From an uncultured Bacteroidales bacterium (GTDB lineage Bacteria; Bacteroidota; Bacteroidia; Bacteroidales; F082): a stretch of 8,378 nt of DNA. The position numbers were made by a program, and so were the translations under genes. The notes under the pieces are model-generated. The model worked only from the letters and a program-made list of their open reading frames with translations, was not told the origin of the DNA and ran no database searches. Shown one piece after another: positions 1-6,017 of this stretch; positions within the stretch are counted from its first letter, which is position 1, and each line of letters opens with the position of its first letter. The stretch spans positions 1-8,378 of the forward strand of contig CALGBV010000076.1 of assembly GCA_937884015.1 (NCBI GenBank), read 5' to 3'.

Positions 1-13
1 TGCTGGCCTTCAA

Positions 14-26
14 GCTTTCAAAGAAC
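14..26 (-). promoter_or_regulatory. boxA-like antitermination element in a leader transcript
   Basis: Read on the minus strand this is GTTCTTTGAAAGC, which resembles the boxA (TGCTCTTTAACA-like) element bound by NusB/NusE in ribosomal RNA leaders; Bacteroidota leaders commonly show a GTTCTTTGA core just ahead of 16S rRNA. It lies about 45 bases downstream of the predicted start of the minus-strand promoter at 76-106 and points out of the left edge. The 16S gene itself is not in the window, so the assignment to an rRNA operon is inference. Confidence 0.45.
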
Positions 27-75
27 TTCCCAATCTTTATATTGTCTTTCGCCTCTTTTCTTCGTGATTGGGATT

Positions 76-106
76 GCAAAGGTACGGCTTTTTCCATTCA
101 TGGCAA
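76..106 (-). promoter_or_regulatory. Strong Bacteroidota-type promoter reading off the left edge
   Basis: On the minus strand a -33 TTG (104-106) is followed after exactly 19 bases by TACCTTTGC (76-84), an excellent match to the Bacteroidota sigma-ABfr consensus TTG-N17-23-TAnnTTTG. Bases 107-180 upstream are dominated by A and T tracts and could act as an UP element. No open frame follows within the remaining 75 bases, and a boxA-like motif does, so the likely product is a structural RNA operon (rRNA leader) beginning near base 69-71. A long 5' UTR of a protein gene is the alternative. Confidence 0.65.
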
Positions 107-488
107 GAAAAAAATATATTATTTTTAATAAAATGATTTATATTATTGATAATCAATTTGTAAAAATAAACAAAAAAGATGTTTTGTCGGCGTTTTTGGA
201 ATGAATAACATGTGTGATAAGTTGAAATGAGGCTTTAATGTATTGGAATTATCTATATTTTTCGGGTATTTCGATGAAAATGGTTACTGACATTTTTTAT
301 TTTGTCAGTTCTTTGCAGTCGAAATAGAGTTTTTGGAAGAAGTAAACATTTTAAATAGGTGTTGGTACGGTCGTGTTCTTTTTCGGAAATAAATCTTTCA
401 TAAATCTTGATGATTATATATTTTTTGCTCCATGTTACTGCCAAAGTATTGTAAGTTGGCGGGCACATCTTGATTAGATACGATAAGT
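107..488. other. AT-rich intergenic stretch without a convincing gene
   Basis: The only long open frame here (253-468, minus) has no recognisable family, no good promoter and a composition that looks like translated AT-rich spacer. A short palindrome, ATTGAT-A-ATCAAT, lies at 145-157. The part next to 107 probably serves as upstream activating DNA for the leftward promoter. I see no RNA gene or terminator. Confidence 0.6.
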
Positions 489-597
489 TGACAAAACAAA
501 GGAATTCGTTTTTTTTCGACCTTTTTATGACAAATGATAATGTTTGTTTTTGTGCAACAAACTTATTATCAATAATATGATAGAATTCATTTTGTCA
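489..597. repeat. Nested inverted repeat with TGACAAA ends and central hairpin
   Basis: The outer arms are TGACAAAA (489-496) and TTTTGTCA (590-597). Inside them are GAATTC at 502-507 and again at 583-588. At the centre is an imperfect hairpin: 536-548 pairs with 556-570 apart from a two-base bulge (563-564), with loop 549-555. An extra TGACAAA sits at 528-534. The nested symmetry is seen directly; whether it is a protein-binding array, a small non-autonomous mobile element or an RNA structure cannot be told from the sequence. Confidence 0.5.
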
Positions 598-602
598 AAA
601 AA

Positions 603-747
603 TCATTTGTCATTTTGTCACAATAAGCAAATTCAAATCTCTTGTCATTTGTCACCTATTAATATTATTAATTAAGTAGTAAGTTAAGTAGGAGAAAGAG
701 AAAGGAGAAAATAACGAAATCGCTTATTGTGATTTTTTGACAAATGA
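603..747. repeat. Second inverted repeat, 26-base arms carrying TTTGTCA units
   Basis: Arm 603-628 and arm 722-747 are reverse complements except for a central five-base mismatch (613-617 against 733-737). The perfect blocks are TCACAATAAGC (618-628 with 722-732) and TCATTTGTCA (603-612 with 738-747). The left arm contains TTTGTCA at 606-612 and 614-620, with another pair at 641-654; the right arm and its flank contain TGACAAA at 738-744, 745-751 and 753-759. Between the arms lie a short direct repeat of TTAAGTAG (672-679 and 684-691) and a purine-rich tract (691-720). It could be a tandem operator or the ends of a small element. Confidence 0.55.
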
Positions 748-760
748 CAAAATGACAAAA

Positions 761-962
761 TCACCAGACAGAGATAAGCACTATACCTGGGCTATACCAA
801 CGCTATCTCCGCATCCAGTCTCCTGCCGCTCCTCTTTCACTCCGCTTCGTTGCGCAGCGGAGAAAACTTTCAAAAGACAATTTGACGGGCTGCAAAGAAC
901 CCAGCCTTGGCAATGGGATGGTGGCGTCCTAGCATATTGCGGTTTTGATTTTCCGAAGTCAT
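761..962. other. GC-richer block of unknown nature with a 7-bp hairpin
   Basis: Base composition rises sharply relative to the AT-rich DNA on its left. A perfect stem, CTCCGCT (840-846) with AGCGGAG (856-862), encloses a nine-base loop. A plus-strand frame is open from ATG 737 to 976, but it starts inside the TGACAAA repeats, overlaps the 3' end of the convergent gene by 14 bases, has no promoter I can see and no recognisable domain, so I do not call it a gene. It could be a gene remnant, an interspersed repeat or an unrecognised RNA. The hairpin lacks a T-run and is not a convincing terminator. Confidence 0.4.
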
Positions 963-1604
963 TTACTTCTCGGTGAGTATAAAATAGGTTTTTTGGCTTG
1001 TCTGGATGATTTTTATGGTTCCGACAAGAATGAAATCGGCAAGGATGGCTTCGGCCTTCCTTTTATTAATATGTGCGATTTCTTGAAATTCAGATAGTGT
1101 TATTTGTTGGTTTTCGGCGAGAAAGTGGAGCAAGAGCGACTCGGTCTCGGTGAAGGAAATTTTTGCTGCTTTTGCAAATTTGTCCGATTTCCAGACACGC
1201 AGCAGGACAGGGTCAGCAACAAGGTTTTCGTCTTTGACCCTGACAAATATCTTGTATTCGCCTTGATTGTCGGGGGCTTTGTGCTTGTTTTGTTTGTCTT
1301 TTGGGATGATGACTTCCAAAACGGTCTTTCCGTTGATTTCCCATTCTTCGGTGGTGTAGAAAACCTGAGGCTGGCAATACATTTCGGCGGCGGCCTGGAT
1401 CATGTGGATTTCCTCATCGGAGCGGACGCCCGCAATGGCGCCATTGTCTTTTACGCCTACGAGTAGCCGGCCGCCATCGGTGTTGGCGAAAGCCGCAAGG
1501 GAACGGGCGATGCGTTTGCTGTCCGAAATTTCGAACTTGAAATCGAGCATCTGGTGTTCGCCTTCCTCGATGAGTTTTTGTATGTGCTTGTCTTGGGTTT
1601 TCAT
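963..1604 (-). CDS. AlbA_2/Schlafen-like putative DNA-binding protein with winged-helix tail
   Basis: The product is 213 residues. Residues about 12-130 match the AlbA_2 (Schlafen AlbA-like) domain: an N-terminal GEHQMLDFKFE segment (the E-x-DFK-E type entry motif), then SLAAFANTDGGRLLVGVKDNG (split here by position: residues 35-55), which is the family's signature glycine-rich loop, often annotated as ATP-binding. Residues about 150-213 (TETESLLLHFL to the end) look like a winged helix-turn-helix. Similar two-part proteins are widespread in Bacteroidota as uncharacterised 'ATP-binding/helix-turn-helix' proteins; some relatives act as regulators or in RNA cleavage, but no specific role follows here. 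The start ATG at 1604 lies about nine bases below the -7 box, so the mRNA is nearly leaderless. The gene stands alone, divergent from the XRE gene, with no clear terminator downstream. Family call is firm; function is open. Confidence 0.85.
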   Translation of the reverse strand: MKTQDKHIQKLIEEGEHQMLDFKFEISDSKRIARSLAAFANTDGGRLLVGVKDNGAIAGVRSDEEIHMIQAAAEMYCQPQVFYTTEEWEINGKTVLEVIIPKDKQNKHKAPDNQGEYKIFVRVKDENLVADPVLLRVWKSDKFAKAAKISFTETESLLLHFLAENQQITLSEFQEIAHINKRKAEAILADFILVGTIKIIQTSQKTYFILTEK

Positions 1605-1611
1605 TGAGGGT

Positions 1612-1644
1612 GCAAAGGTAGCAATTTTTTACGCAGCGTGACAA
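1612..1644 (-). promoter_or_regulatory. Promoter of the AlbA_2 gene giving a near-leaderless transcript
   Basis: On the minus strand TTG (1642-1644) is followed after 21 bases by TACCTTTGC (1612-1620), matching TTG-N17-23-TAnnTTTG. The last G of TTTG is nine bases from the A of the start codon at 1604; with initiation usually a few bases below the -7 box, the 5' UTR would be about zero to five bases. The same TACCTTTGC core appears in the leftward promoter at 76-84. Confidence 0.65.
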
Positions 1645-2160
1645 CGAATTTGAGGAATCGGGTAGGTGATGAATGAGGCCGTTTTTAGGCGATTTGAGCG
1701 GACTTCGTTTTTGAACCTATTTGATGGTCAATGTGGGGAAGATGATGTCTGAAACGCGATTTCTTGACTCCGTTTTTTACTGTGATGAAATATTTACAAA
1801 TGTAATTGCAATTTATTATAAATAGCACAAAATCAGTTGTATATACACGTAGTTTACAATATTAAAATACAATTGTATTGTTGTAAATGTTTATATATGT
1901 GTCAAAATATTGAAAAATGTATAAATCTAATCAATAAATAATTGTATATCAGTTAAATAATTATCATCATATAAAGTTAAATATTAAATAAATTGTCTAA
2001 AAATCAAATTATATTGCTTTAATGAAATTGTATTGTAATCATCTGATAAATAATAATTTATTTATTGTTATATAAAGTGATTTTATAATGAAATGAATAA
2101 TATTCTATTATTGTACAAATGTAAATTGAAAAAAGTTTCATTTTGTAAAGATTTATTTTT
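1621..2160. other. Long divergent spacer, extremely AT-rich from about 1770
   Basis: No coding frame of note occurs on either strand. Bases 1645-1770 have ordinary composition with no recognisable content. From about 1770 the DNA is nearly all A and T with scattered TTGTA/TACAA words: TACAAATGTAA occurs at 1795-1805 and again at 2114-2124, AATTGTATTGT at 1871-1881 and 2026-2036, and a perfect 14-base palindrome AATACAATTGTATT lies at 1866-1879. A looser inverted repeat spans 2046-2065. These may be operators for the XRE regulator downstream, or simply features of AT-rich spacer DNA. Confidence 0.45.
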
Positions 2161-2168
2161 TACTTTTG
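2161..2168 (+). promoter_or_regulatory. -7 box (TACTTTTG) of the XRE regulator
   Basis: TACTTTTG matches TAnnTTTG exactly and lies 40 bases ahead of the ATG at 2208, placing the transcript start near 2173-2175. The best upstream TTG (2143-2145) is only 15 bases away, shorter than usual, so the -33 element is weak; this could suit a regulated promoter. The start TTG at 2190 also lies downstream and is not excluded. Confidence 0.5.
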
Positions 2169-2207
2169 TAAATTCAAAATGAGGTAAAATTGAAAATTTC
2201 GGTGACT

Positions 2208-2648
2208 ATGAAAGAACGTATCGAGCAAATCATAAGGGCGAAAAATCTGACGGCAACGGAGTTCGCTATGAAGTTGGGCATTCAGCCTTCCAATGTTTCT
2301 CACCTTTTGGCGGGACGCAACAATCCGAGTCTGGAGTTTGTGAAAAAGCTGAAAGAGACTTTCCCCGAATACAACCTCGACTGGATTGTTTTTGGCAAAG
2401 GACCTGTTACAGTGTCGGAACCATTTAAGGAACAGAATCCCGTTTTGGAGTCTGTAGTTGAACAGAAAAAGGGAAAAAACGAGCCTGCACCTGCTGATGA
2501 TTTTGCCAACACCTTGTTTGATACACGGAATATTGACATTCCTTCGACTGCTGATAATCAGCGTGAAACAAAAAAAACGTTGCTGAAAAGCATAGTTTTG
2601 GTGTATGATGACAACAGCTTTGAAGTGCTGCAGCCGAAAACAATGTGA
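2208..2648 (+). CDS. XRE-family helix-turn-helix transcriptional regulator
   Basis: The 146-residue product opens with an HTH_3/Cro-CI type domain (residues about 2-60): an initial helix MKERIEQIIRAKN, then LTATEFAMKLGIQPSNVSHL as the helix-turn-helix, and the family's usual NLDWIVFGKGP closing segment. The middle (about 66-118) is polar and probably disordered; the last 25 residues (KTLLKSIVLVYDDNSFEVLQ) form a small beta-like tail seen in Bacteroidota XRE proteins, perhaps for oligomerisation. I start at ATG 2208; an in-frame TTG at 2190 would add six residues (MKISVT) but the domain is complete without them. It most likely binds DNA as a dimer and may regulate itself through the palindromes in the spacer upstream, or the operon that starts 71 bases downstream. 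Target genes cannot be read from sequence. Confidence 0.85.
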   Translation: MKERIEQIIRAKNLTATEFAMKLGIQPSNVSHLLAGRNNPSLEFVKKLKETFPEYNLDWIVFGKGPVTVSEPFKEQNPVLESVVEQKKGKNEPAPADDFANTLFDTRNIDIPSTADNQRETKKTLLKSIVLVYDDNSFEVLQPKTM

Positions 2649-2689
2649 TTTCTTTATATATAATAAGGTGAACCTATTGAGAAATTATG

Positions 2690-2697
2690 TAATTTTG
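2690..2697 (+). promoter_or_regulatory. Possible -7 box for the nrnA-FKBP operon
   Basis: TAATTTTG matches TAnnTTTG and sits 22 bases ahead of the ATG at 2720, within the 71-base gap after the XRE gene. No TTG stands at the right distance upstream, so the match is partial. No terminator is visible between the XRE gene and nrnA, so read-through transcription from the regulator is also possible. Confidence 0.35.
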
Positions 2698-2719
2698 CCC
2701 ACTTATTTTGCGCAAAATT

Positions 2720-3733
2720 ATGCAAACGGAATCATTTTATAATCAGTTTGATACTGTAATTCATTCGTTTAAGAAGATTCTCGTGGTTTCTCATGTCAAT
2801 CCTGACGGCGATGCCATAGGCTCTTCTTTGGCGATGTGTTTTTTCCTCAAGAAGTTTGGTGTCGATGCTAAAGTTTTGGTACCCAACGATTTTCCAGGTT
2901 TCTTGTCGTGGATGCCTGGAGCGCACGATATTCTGATTTATGAAAGCCAAACGGAGTTGGCACAGGAGGGGATTACGACTGCTGAGTGTATTATCATGCA
3001 GGATTTCAACAGTTTATCGCGTTCCGGATTGCTCCATAACGAGATTGGAAAGACGCGTGTTCCGCGTGTTTTGGTCGACCACCACCGCGACCCCGACATG
3101 AGCCAGTTCTGTTGCGGATGGTCGGAAACCAATGTCTCGAGCGCTTCGGAATTGGTGGCCGAAATCATTCTGCATTACGGCGAGAACTATTTGGACGAAA
3201 ACATTGCCACGGATTTGCTAGTCGGCATTATGACTGATACGGGTTCGTTTGCACATTCAATCTATCACCCGCGCACTTTCGAAATTGTCGGCGCATTAGT
3301 CAAGAAATCAATATCTTACAATGATATTCACCGTCTGGTATACGATACTTTCTCGGAAAGCAGATTGCGCCTGTTGGGGTATGCTATCAATAAGATGGAG
3401 GTTTTGGATGACTATTCTACTGCCATCATTGCCTTGAGTAAGAGCGAACTTGACTCCTTCGACTATCATGTTGGTGATACAGAGGGAATTGTGAATTATC
3501 CGCTATCGCTGAAAAAGATAAAAATGTCGGTTCTGATAACCGAAAGGCAGGGACAGATACGGTTCTCGTTCCGCTCGAAAGGCGATTTTTCGGTGCATGA
3601 ACTTTCTAACAAGCATTTCAAAGGCGGTGGACATACCAACGCAGCTGGTGGCACTATGGATTGCACGATTGAGGAAGCGGTTGAGAAACTGAAATCGGTG
3701 TTGCCTGATTATAAGAATATGTTAAATGCTTGA
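2720..3733 (+). CDS. nrnA: DHH/DHHA1 family phosphoesterase (NrnA-like oligoribonuclease/PAP phosphatase)
   Basis: The 337-residue protein has all DHH-family marks: HVNPDGDAIGSS (residues 25-36, metal ligands His and Asp), DFN at 95-97, VDHHRD at 119-124 (the DHH motif), MTDTGS at 171-176, and the DHHA1 substrate-binding loop GGGHTNAAGG at 302-311. NrnA enzymes degrade short oligoribonucleotides (nanoRNA) from RNA decay in the cytoplasm and many also convert 3'-phosphoadenosine 5'-phosphate to AMP; some act on cyclic dinucleotide products. Length matches this class and no second domain is present. An in-frame TTG at 2708 would add four residues, but ATG 2720 is better placed. Its stop is two bases from the next start, so it is translated together with the gldI-like gene, an arrangement known in Bacteroidota. 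Family is certain; choice among NrnA-type substrates is inference. Confidence 0.9.
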   Translation: MQTESFYNQFDTVIHSFKKILVVSHVNPDGDAIGSSLAMCFFLKKFGVDAKVLVPNDFPGFLSWMPGAHDILIYESQTELAQEGITTAECIIMQDFNSLSRSGLLHNEIGKTRVPRVLVDHHRDPDMSQFCCGWSETNVSSASELVAEIILHYGENYLDENIATDLLVGIMTDTGSFAHSIYHPRTFEIVGALVKKSISYNDIHRLVYDTFSESRLRLLGYAINKMEVLDDYSTAIIALSKSELDSFDYHVGDTEGIVNYPLSLKKIKMSVLITERQGQIRFSFRSKGDFSVHELSNKHFKGGGHTNAAGGTMDCTIEEAVEKLKSVLPDYKNMLNA

Positions 3734-3735
3734 TA

Positions 3736-4260
3736 ATGAATAGATTTATTAAATATTTGTTCTTCGGTTTCCTTATTGTGCTTCTTGCTTGCGACCATAG
3801 TCAGGAGGCACCGAAAAAGACCGATCCGAATGCATTGAAACAAAGCATGGAGATAGCCAACCGCTATATGGTGAATGACGAAGAGGCTGATATTGAGGAT
3901 TATGTGAGCCGTCACGGGCTGAACATGATTTCAACGGGAACGGGATTGCGTTACGTCATTTTGAAGCAAGGTTCCGAACAGCTGATTCAGGAGGGGCAGA
4001 CGGTTCGCATGGAATACGAATTGCGTTCCATTACTGGCGATTTGATATATTCTTCTAAAAATGAAGGAATTAAGGTATTCAAAGTGGGAGAGGGAACTGT
4101 CGAATCTGGTCTCGATGAAGCCATGAAATATCTGCATGAAAACGATATTGCAACCTTAATCATTCCATCGCATTTGGCCTACGGGCTTCATGGCGACGAT
4201 AACAAGATACCTGCCTATTCGACACTAATTTACACGATTAAAATAATAGATATTCAATAA
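3736..4260 (+). CDS. gldI: GldI-like single-domain FKBP lipoprotein
   Basis: The 174-residue product starts with a lipoprotein signal (hydrophobic stretch 7-18, lipobox L-L-A-C with Cys19), then a spacer of mostly polar residues with a helical segment (about 30-60), and one FKBP-type domain from about 66 to the end. It resembles GldI, the FKBP lipoprotein needed for gliding in Flavobacterium, which also lies near a DHH phosphoesterase gene. Active-site residues are only partly kept: the Tyr of MEYE and the LAYG tyrosine are present, but the usual FD pair is YS (in IYSS) and the pocket tryptophan is Leu (ESGLDE), so isomerase activity may be weak or lost and a chaperone role is plausible. The ATG at 3736 follows the nrnA stop by two bases; the upstream in-frame TTG (3730) is less likely. 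Location is expected to be the periplasmic face of an envelope membrane. Confidence 0.82.
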   Translation: MNRFIKYLFFGFLIVLLACDHSQEAPKKTDPNALKQSMEIANRYMVNDEEADIEDYVSRHGLNMISTGTGLRYVILKQGSEQLIQEGQTVRMEYELRSITGDLIYSSKNEGIKVFKVGEGTVESGLDEAMKYLHENDIATLIIPSHLAYGLHGDDNKIPAYSTLIYTIKIIDIQ

Positions 4261-4263
4261 CTT

Positions 4264-5988
4264 ATGAAAAGAAAATGTTTTTCATTCGCATTACTGTGCG
4301 TGGCCTTTGTAACGCTGTTTGCTTCATGTGGCCAAAAAGACCAGAAGTTTCCAGGGTATAAGAAAACTTCCGATGGTCTGTATTATCGTTTTTACAACCA
4401 GAATAAGGCTAATGCCTTGCCCGAGAAGACGAATTTCATGAAGATGTCGGTTTTGTGCTATCTTGATGATTCACTGTATTATGACTGGGCTGAAACCCAA
4501 GGCATCATTCATCTTCAGCTTGCTGAACCACGTTTCAAGGGCGATTTGCACTCAGCTGTTGCCATGATGCGCGAGGGCGATTCCGCTTCGTTCTACATTA
4601 AAGCAGATTCCATCGCCTCCGTTTATTATTCTCAGGATCCTGTGGCCGTTGGCTTGAAGGCCGATGACTTTTTTCGCTATGAAATCAAGATGCTGGAAGT
4701 CAAGACGGCTGAGGCATTTCAGGCTGAAATCGACCAGATGAAAGCTGATATGGAAAACGAATCGAAGGAAGCCTTGGCTGCTTATATCGCAGACAATAGC
4801 ATTGATGTAACTCCTACTGAATCTGGTATTTACATTATTCCGATTTCAAATGGCAAAGGCCGTTGCCCTGAACAAGGCGAGAAAGTCGATGTCAATTATG
4901 AAGTCTATCTCCTTGATGGTACGAAAGTGGGTTCATCATACGACCAGAACGAGAAGTTCTCCTTCGTTTTGGGCGAAGGTTATGCAATTCCTGGTTGGGA
5001 AGAAGTGGTGCCGACGATGCATCAAGGCGACAAGGTGCGTGCCATCATTCCTTACGAAATGGCTTACGGTGAGCACAACATGGGCAATGTGAAGCCTTAT
5101 TCGAATCTTGTTTATGATATTGAATTACTGAATATTATGACCAAGGATGAACAACTTCGTCAGGCTGAACGCGAAATGAAAGACCTCAAGGCAAAGTCGG
5201 AAAAGGATTTCGCTCAGTATGTGAAGGAGAATAAAATCGTGAATCACACAGAATCCGGACTTTATTATAACTTCGAGGTAGATAATGAGGGCACTACACC
5301 GACCGTAGGTTCAACGGCAAGAGTGAAATTCGAAGCTAAAATCATGGGTGGCAATGAATTAGGCTCATCTGACAAGTTGGGCGAGTATTACGACATAGTT
5401 TATGGTCAGGGTACAGTGCTGAAAGGCCTGGAAGAAGGCATTGGCTTGATGTCGGCTGGCGATAAGGCCCGTTTTGTTTTGCCTTACAATTTGGCTTACG
5501 GAGAGAACCCTTATGGTTTGATTCCTGCCTACAGCAACCTGATTTTCGATGTCGTCATGCTGGATATTCTGAGTCCCGAAGATGCCAATCGGTCGAGGGT
5601 AGAAAGGGCCCATCAGGAATTTGACAAGTATTTGACTGACAATAAGATTAAGGCTAAGAAACTTGATTCAGGCCTCGTTTATGTCTGCAACAGGAAAGGT
5701 TCTGGCGAATGTGCCGCTGCCGGACAGACAATTACTGTTCATTATACCGGAAAACTGATGGATGGCCGTGTTTTTGACTCATCAGTCGAACGTGGCGAGC
5801 CTATCAGTTTTGTTTTGGGCAATGGCAGTGTCATCAAAGGTTGGGAAGAAGGCGTCGCCTTGATGAAGAAAGGTGAAAAGGCCACTCTAATCATTCCTTT
5901 CGATATGGCTTACGGTAACCGTCAGACGGGAATAATTCCACCTTATTCAAATCTGGTGTTTGATATAGAAATAATTGACATTAAATAA
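4264..5988 (+). CDS. Four-unit FKBP-type peptidyl-prolyl isomerase lipoprotein
   Basis: At 574 residues this is far longer than a usual single-domain FKBP. It has a signal peptide with lipobox F-A-S-C (Cys22), then: a degenerate FKBP-like unit (about 30-148); a charged helical linker (148-183); unit two (185-292) with Trp in PGWEE, the MAYG tyrosine and NYE tyrosine kept but FD replaced by VG; a second helical linker (about 293-327); unit three (329-436) with Tyr to Phe, FD to LG and Trp to Leu; a third linker; and unit four (468-574), which is canonical: HYTGKL, VFDSS, VIKGWEEG, MAYG and LVFDIE. So only the last unit should be a full prolyl cis-trans isomerase. It starts three bases after the gldI-like stop and is clearly in the same operon. 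Residues after the cysteine read GQKDQ. Substrates are unknown; envelope protein folding is the general inference. Confidence 0.85.
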   Translation: MKRKCFSFALLCVAFVTLFASCGQKDQKFPGYKKTSDGLYYRFYNQNKANALPEKTNFMKMSVLCYLDDSLYYDWAETQGIIHLQLAEPRFKGDLHSAVAMMREGDSASFYIKADSIASVYYSQDPVAVGLKADDFFRYEIKMLEVKTAEAFQAEIDQMKADMENESKEALAAYIADNSIDVTPTESGIYIIPISNGKGRCPEQGEKVDVNYEVYLLDGTKVGSSYDQNEKFSFVLGEGYAIPGWEEVVPTMHQGDKVRAIIPYEMAYGEHNMGNVKPYSNLVYDIELLNIMTKDEQLRQAEREMKDLKAKSEKDFAQYVKENKIVNHTESGLYYNFEVDNEGTTPTVGSTARVKFEAKIMGGNELGSSDKLGEYYDIVYGQGTVLKGLEEGIGLMSAGDKARFVLPYNLAYGENPYGLIPAYSNLIFDVVMLDILSPEDANRSRVERAHQEFDKYLTDNKIKAKKLDSGLVYVCNRKGSGECAAAGQTITVHYTGKLMDGRVFDSSVERGEPISFVLGNGSVIKGWEEGVALMKKGEKATLIIPFDMAYGNRQTGIIPPYSNLVFDIEIIDIK

Positions 5989-6017
5989 ATTACAAAATTA
6001 ACTAAACTATTTAAACA

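Noticed and set aside
253..468. Minus-strand open frame of 71 codons
   Set aside because: No recognisable family, no good promoter, start region not convincing, and composition is that of AT-rich spacer.
489..760. CRISPR array
   Set aside because: The repeated unit is only seven bases, occurs in both orientations and has no regular 30-40 base spacers; no cas genes are nearby.
840..862. Terminator for the AlbA_2 gene
   Set aside because: The stem is real but no T-run follows on either strand and it lies about 100 bases beyond the stop codon.
737..976. Plus-strand open frame of 79 codons
   Set aside because: Starts within the heptamer repeats, lacks promoter and leader signals, overlaps the end of the convergent AlbA_2 gene and shows no domain; reported only as part of the unexplained block.
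1104..1641. Plus-strand open frames opposite the AlbA_2 gene
   Set aside because: They are antisense shadows of a well-supported gene; their translations show repetitive, unnatural composition.
489..2160. Chromosomal replication origin
   Set aside because: AT-rich and repeat-bearing, but I find no cluster of TTATCCACA-type DnaA boxes and no dnaA, dnaN or similar gene.
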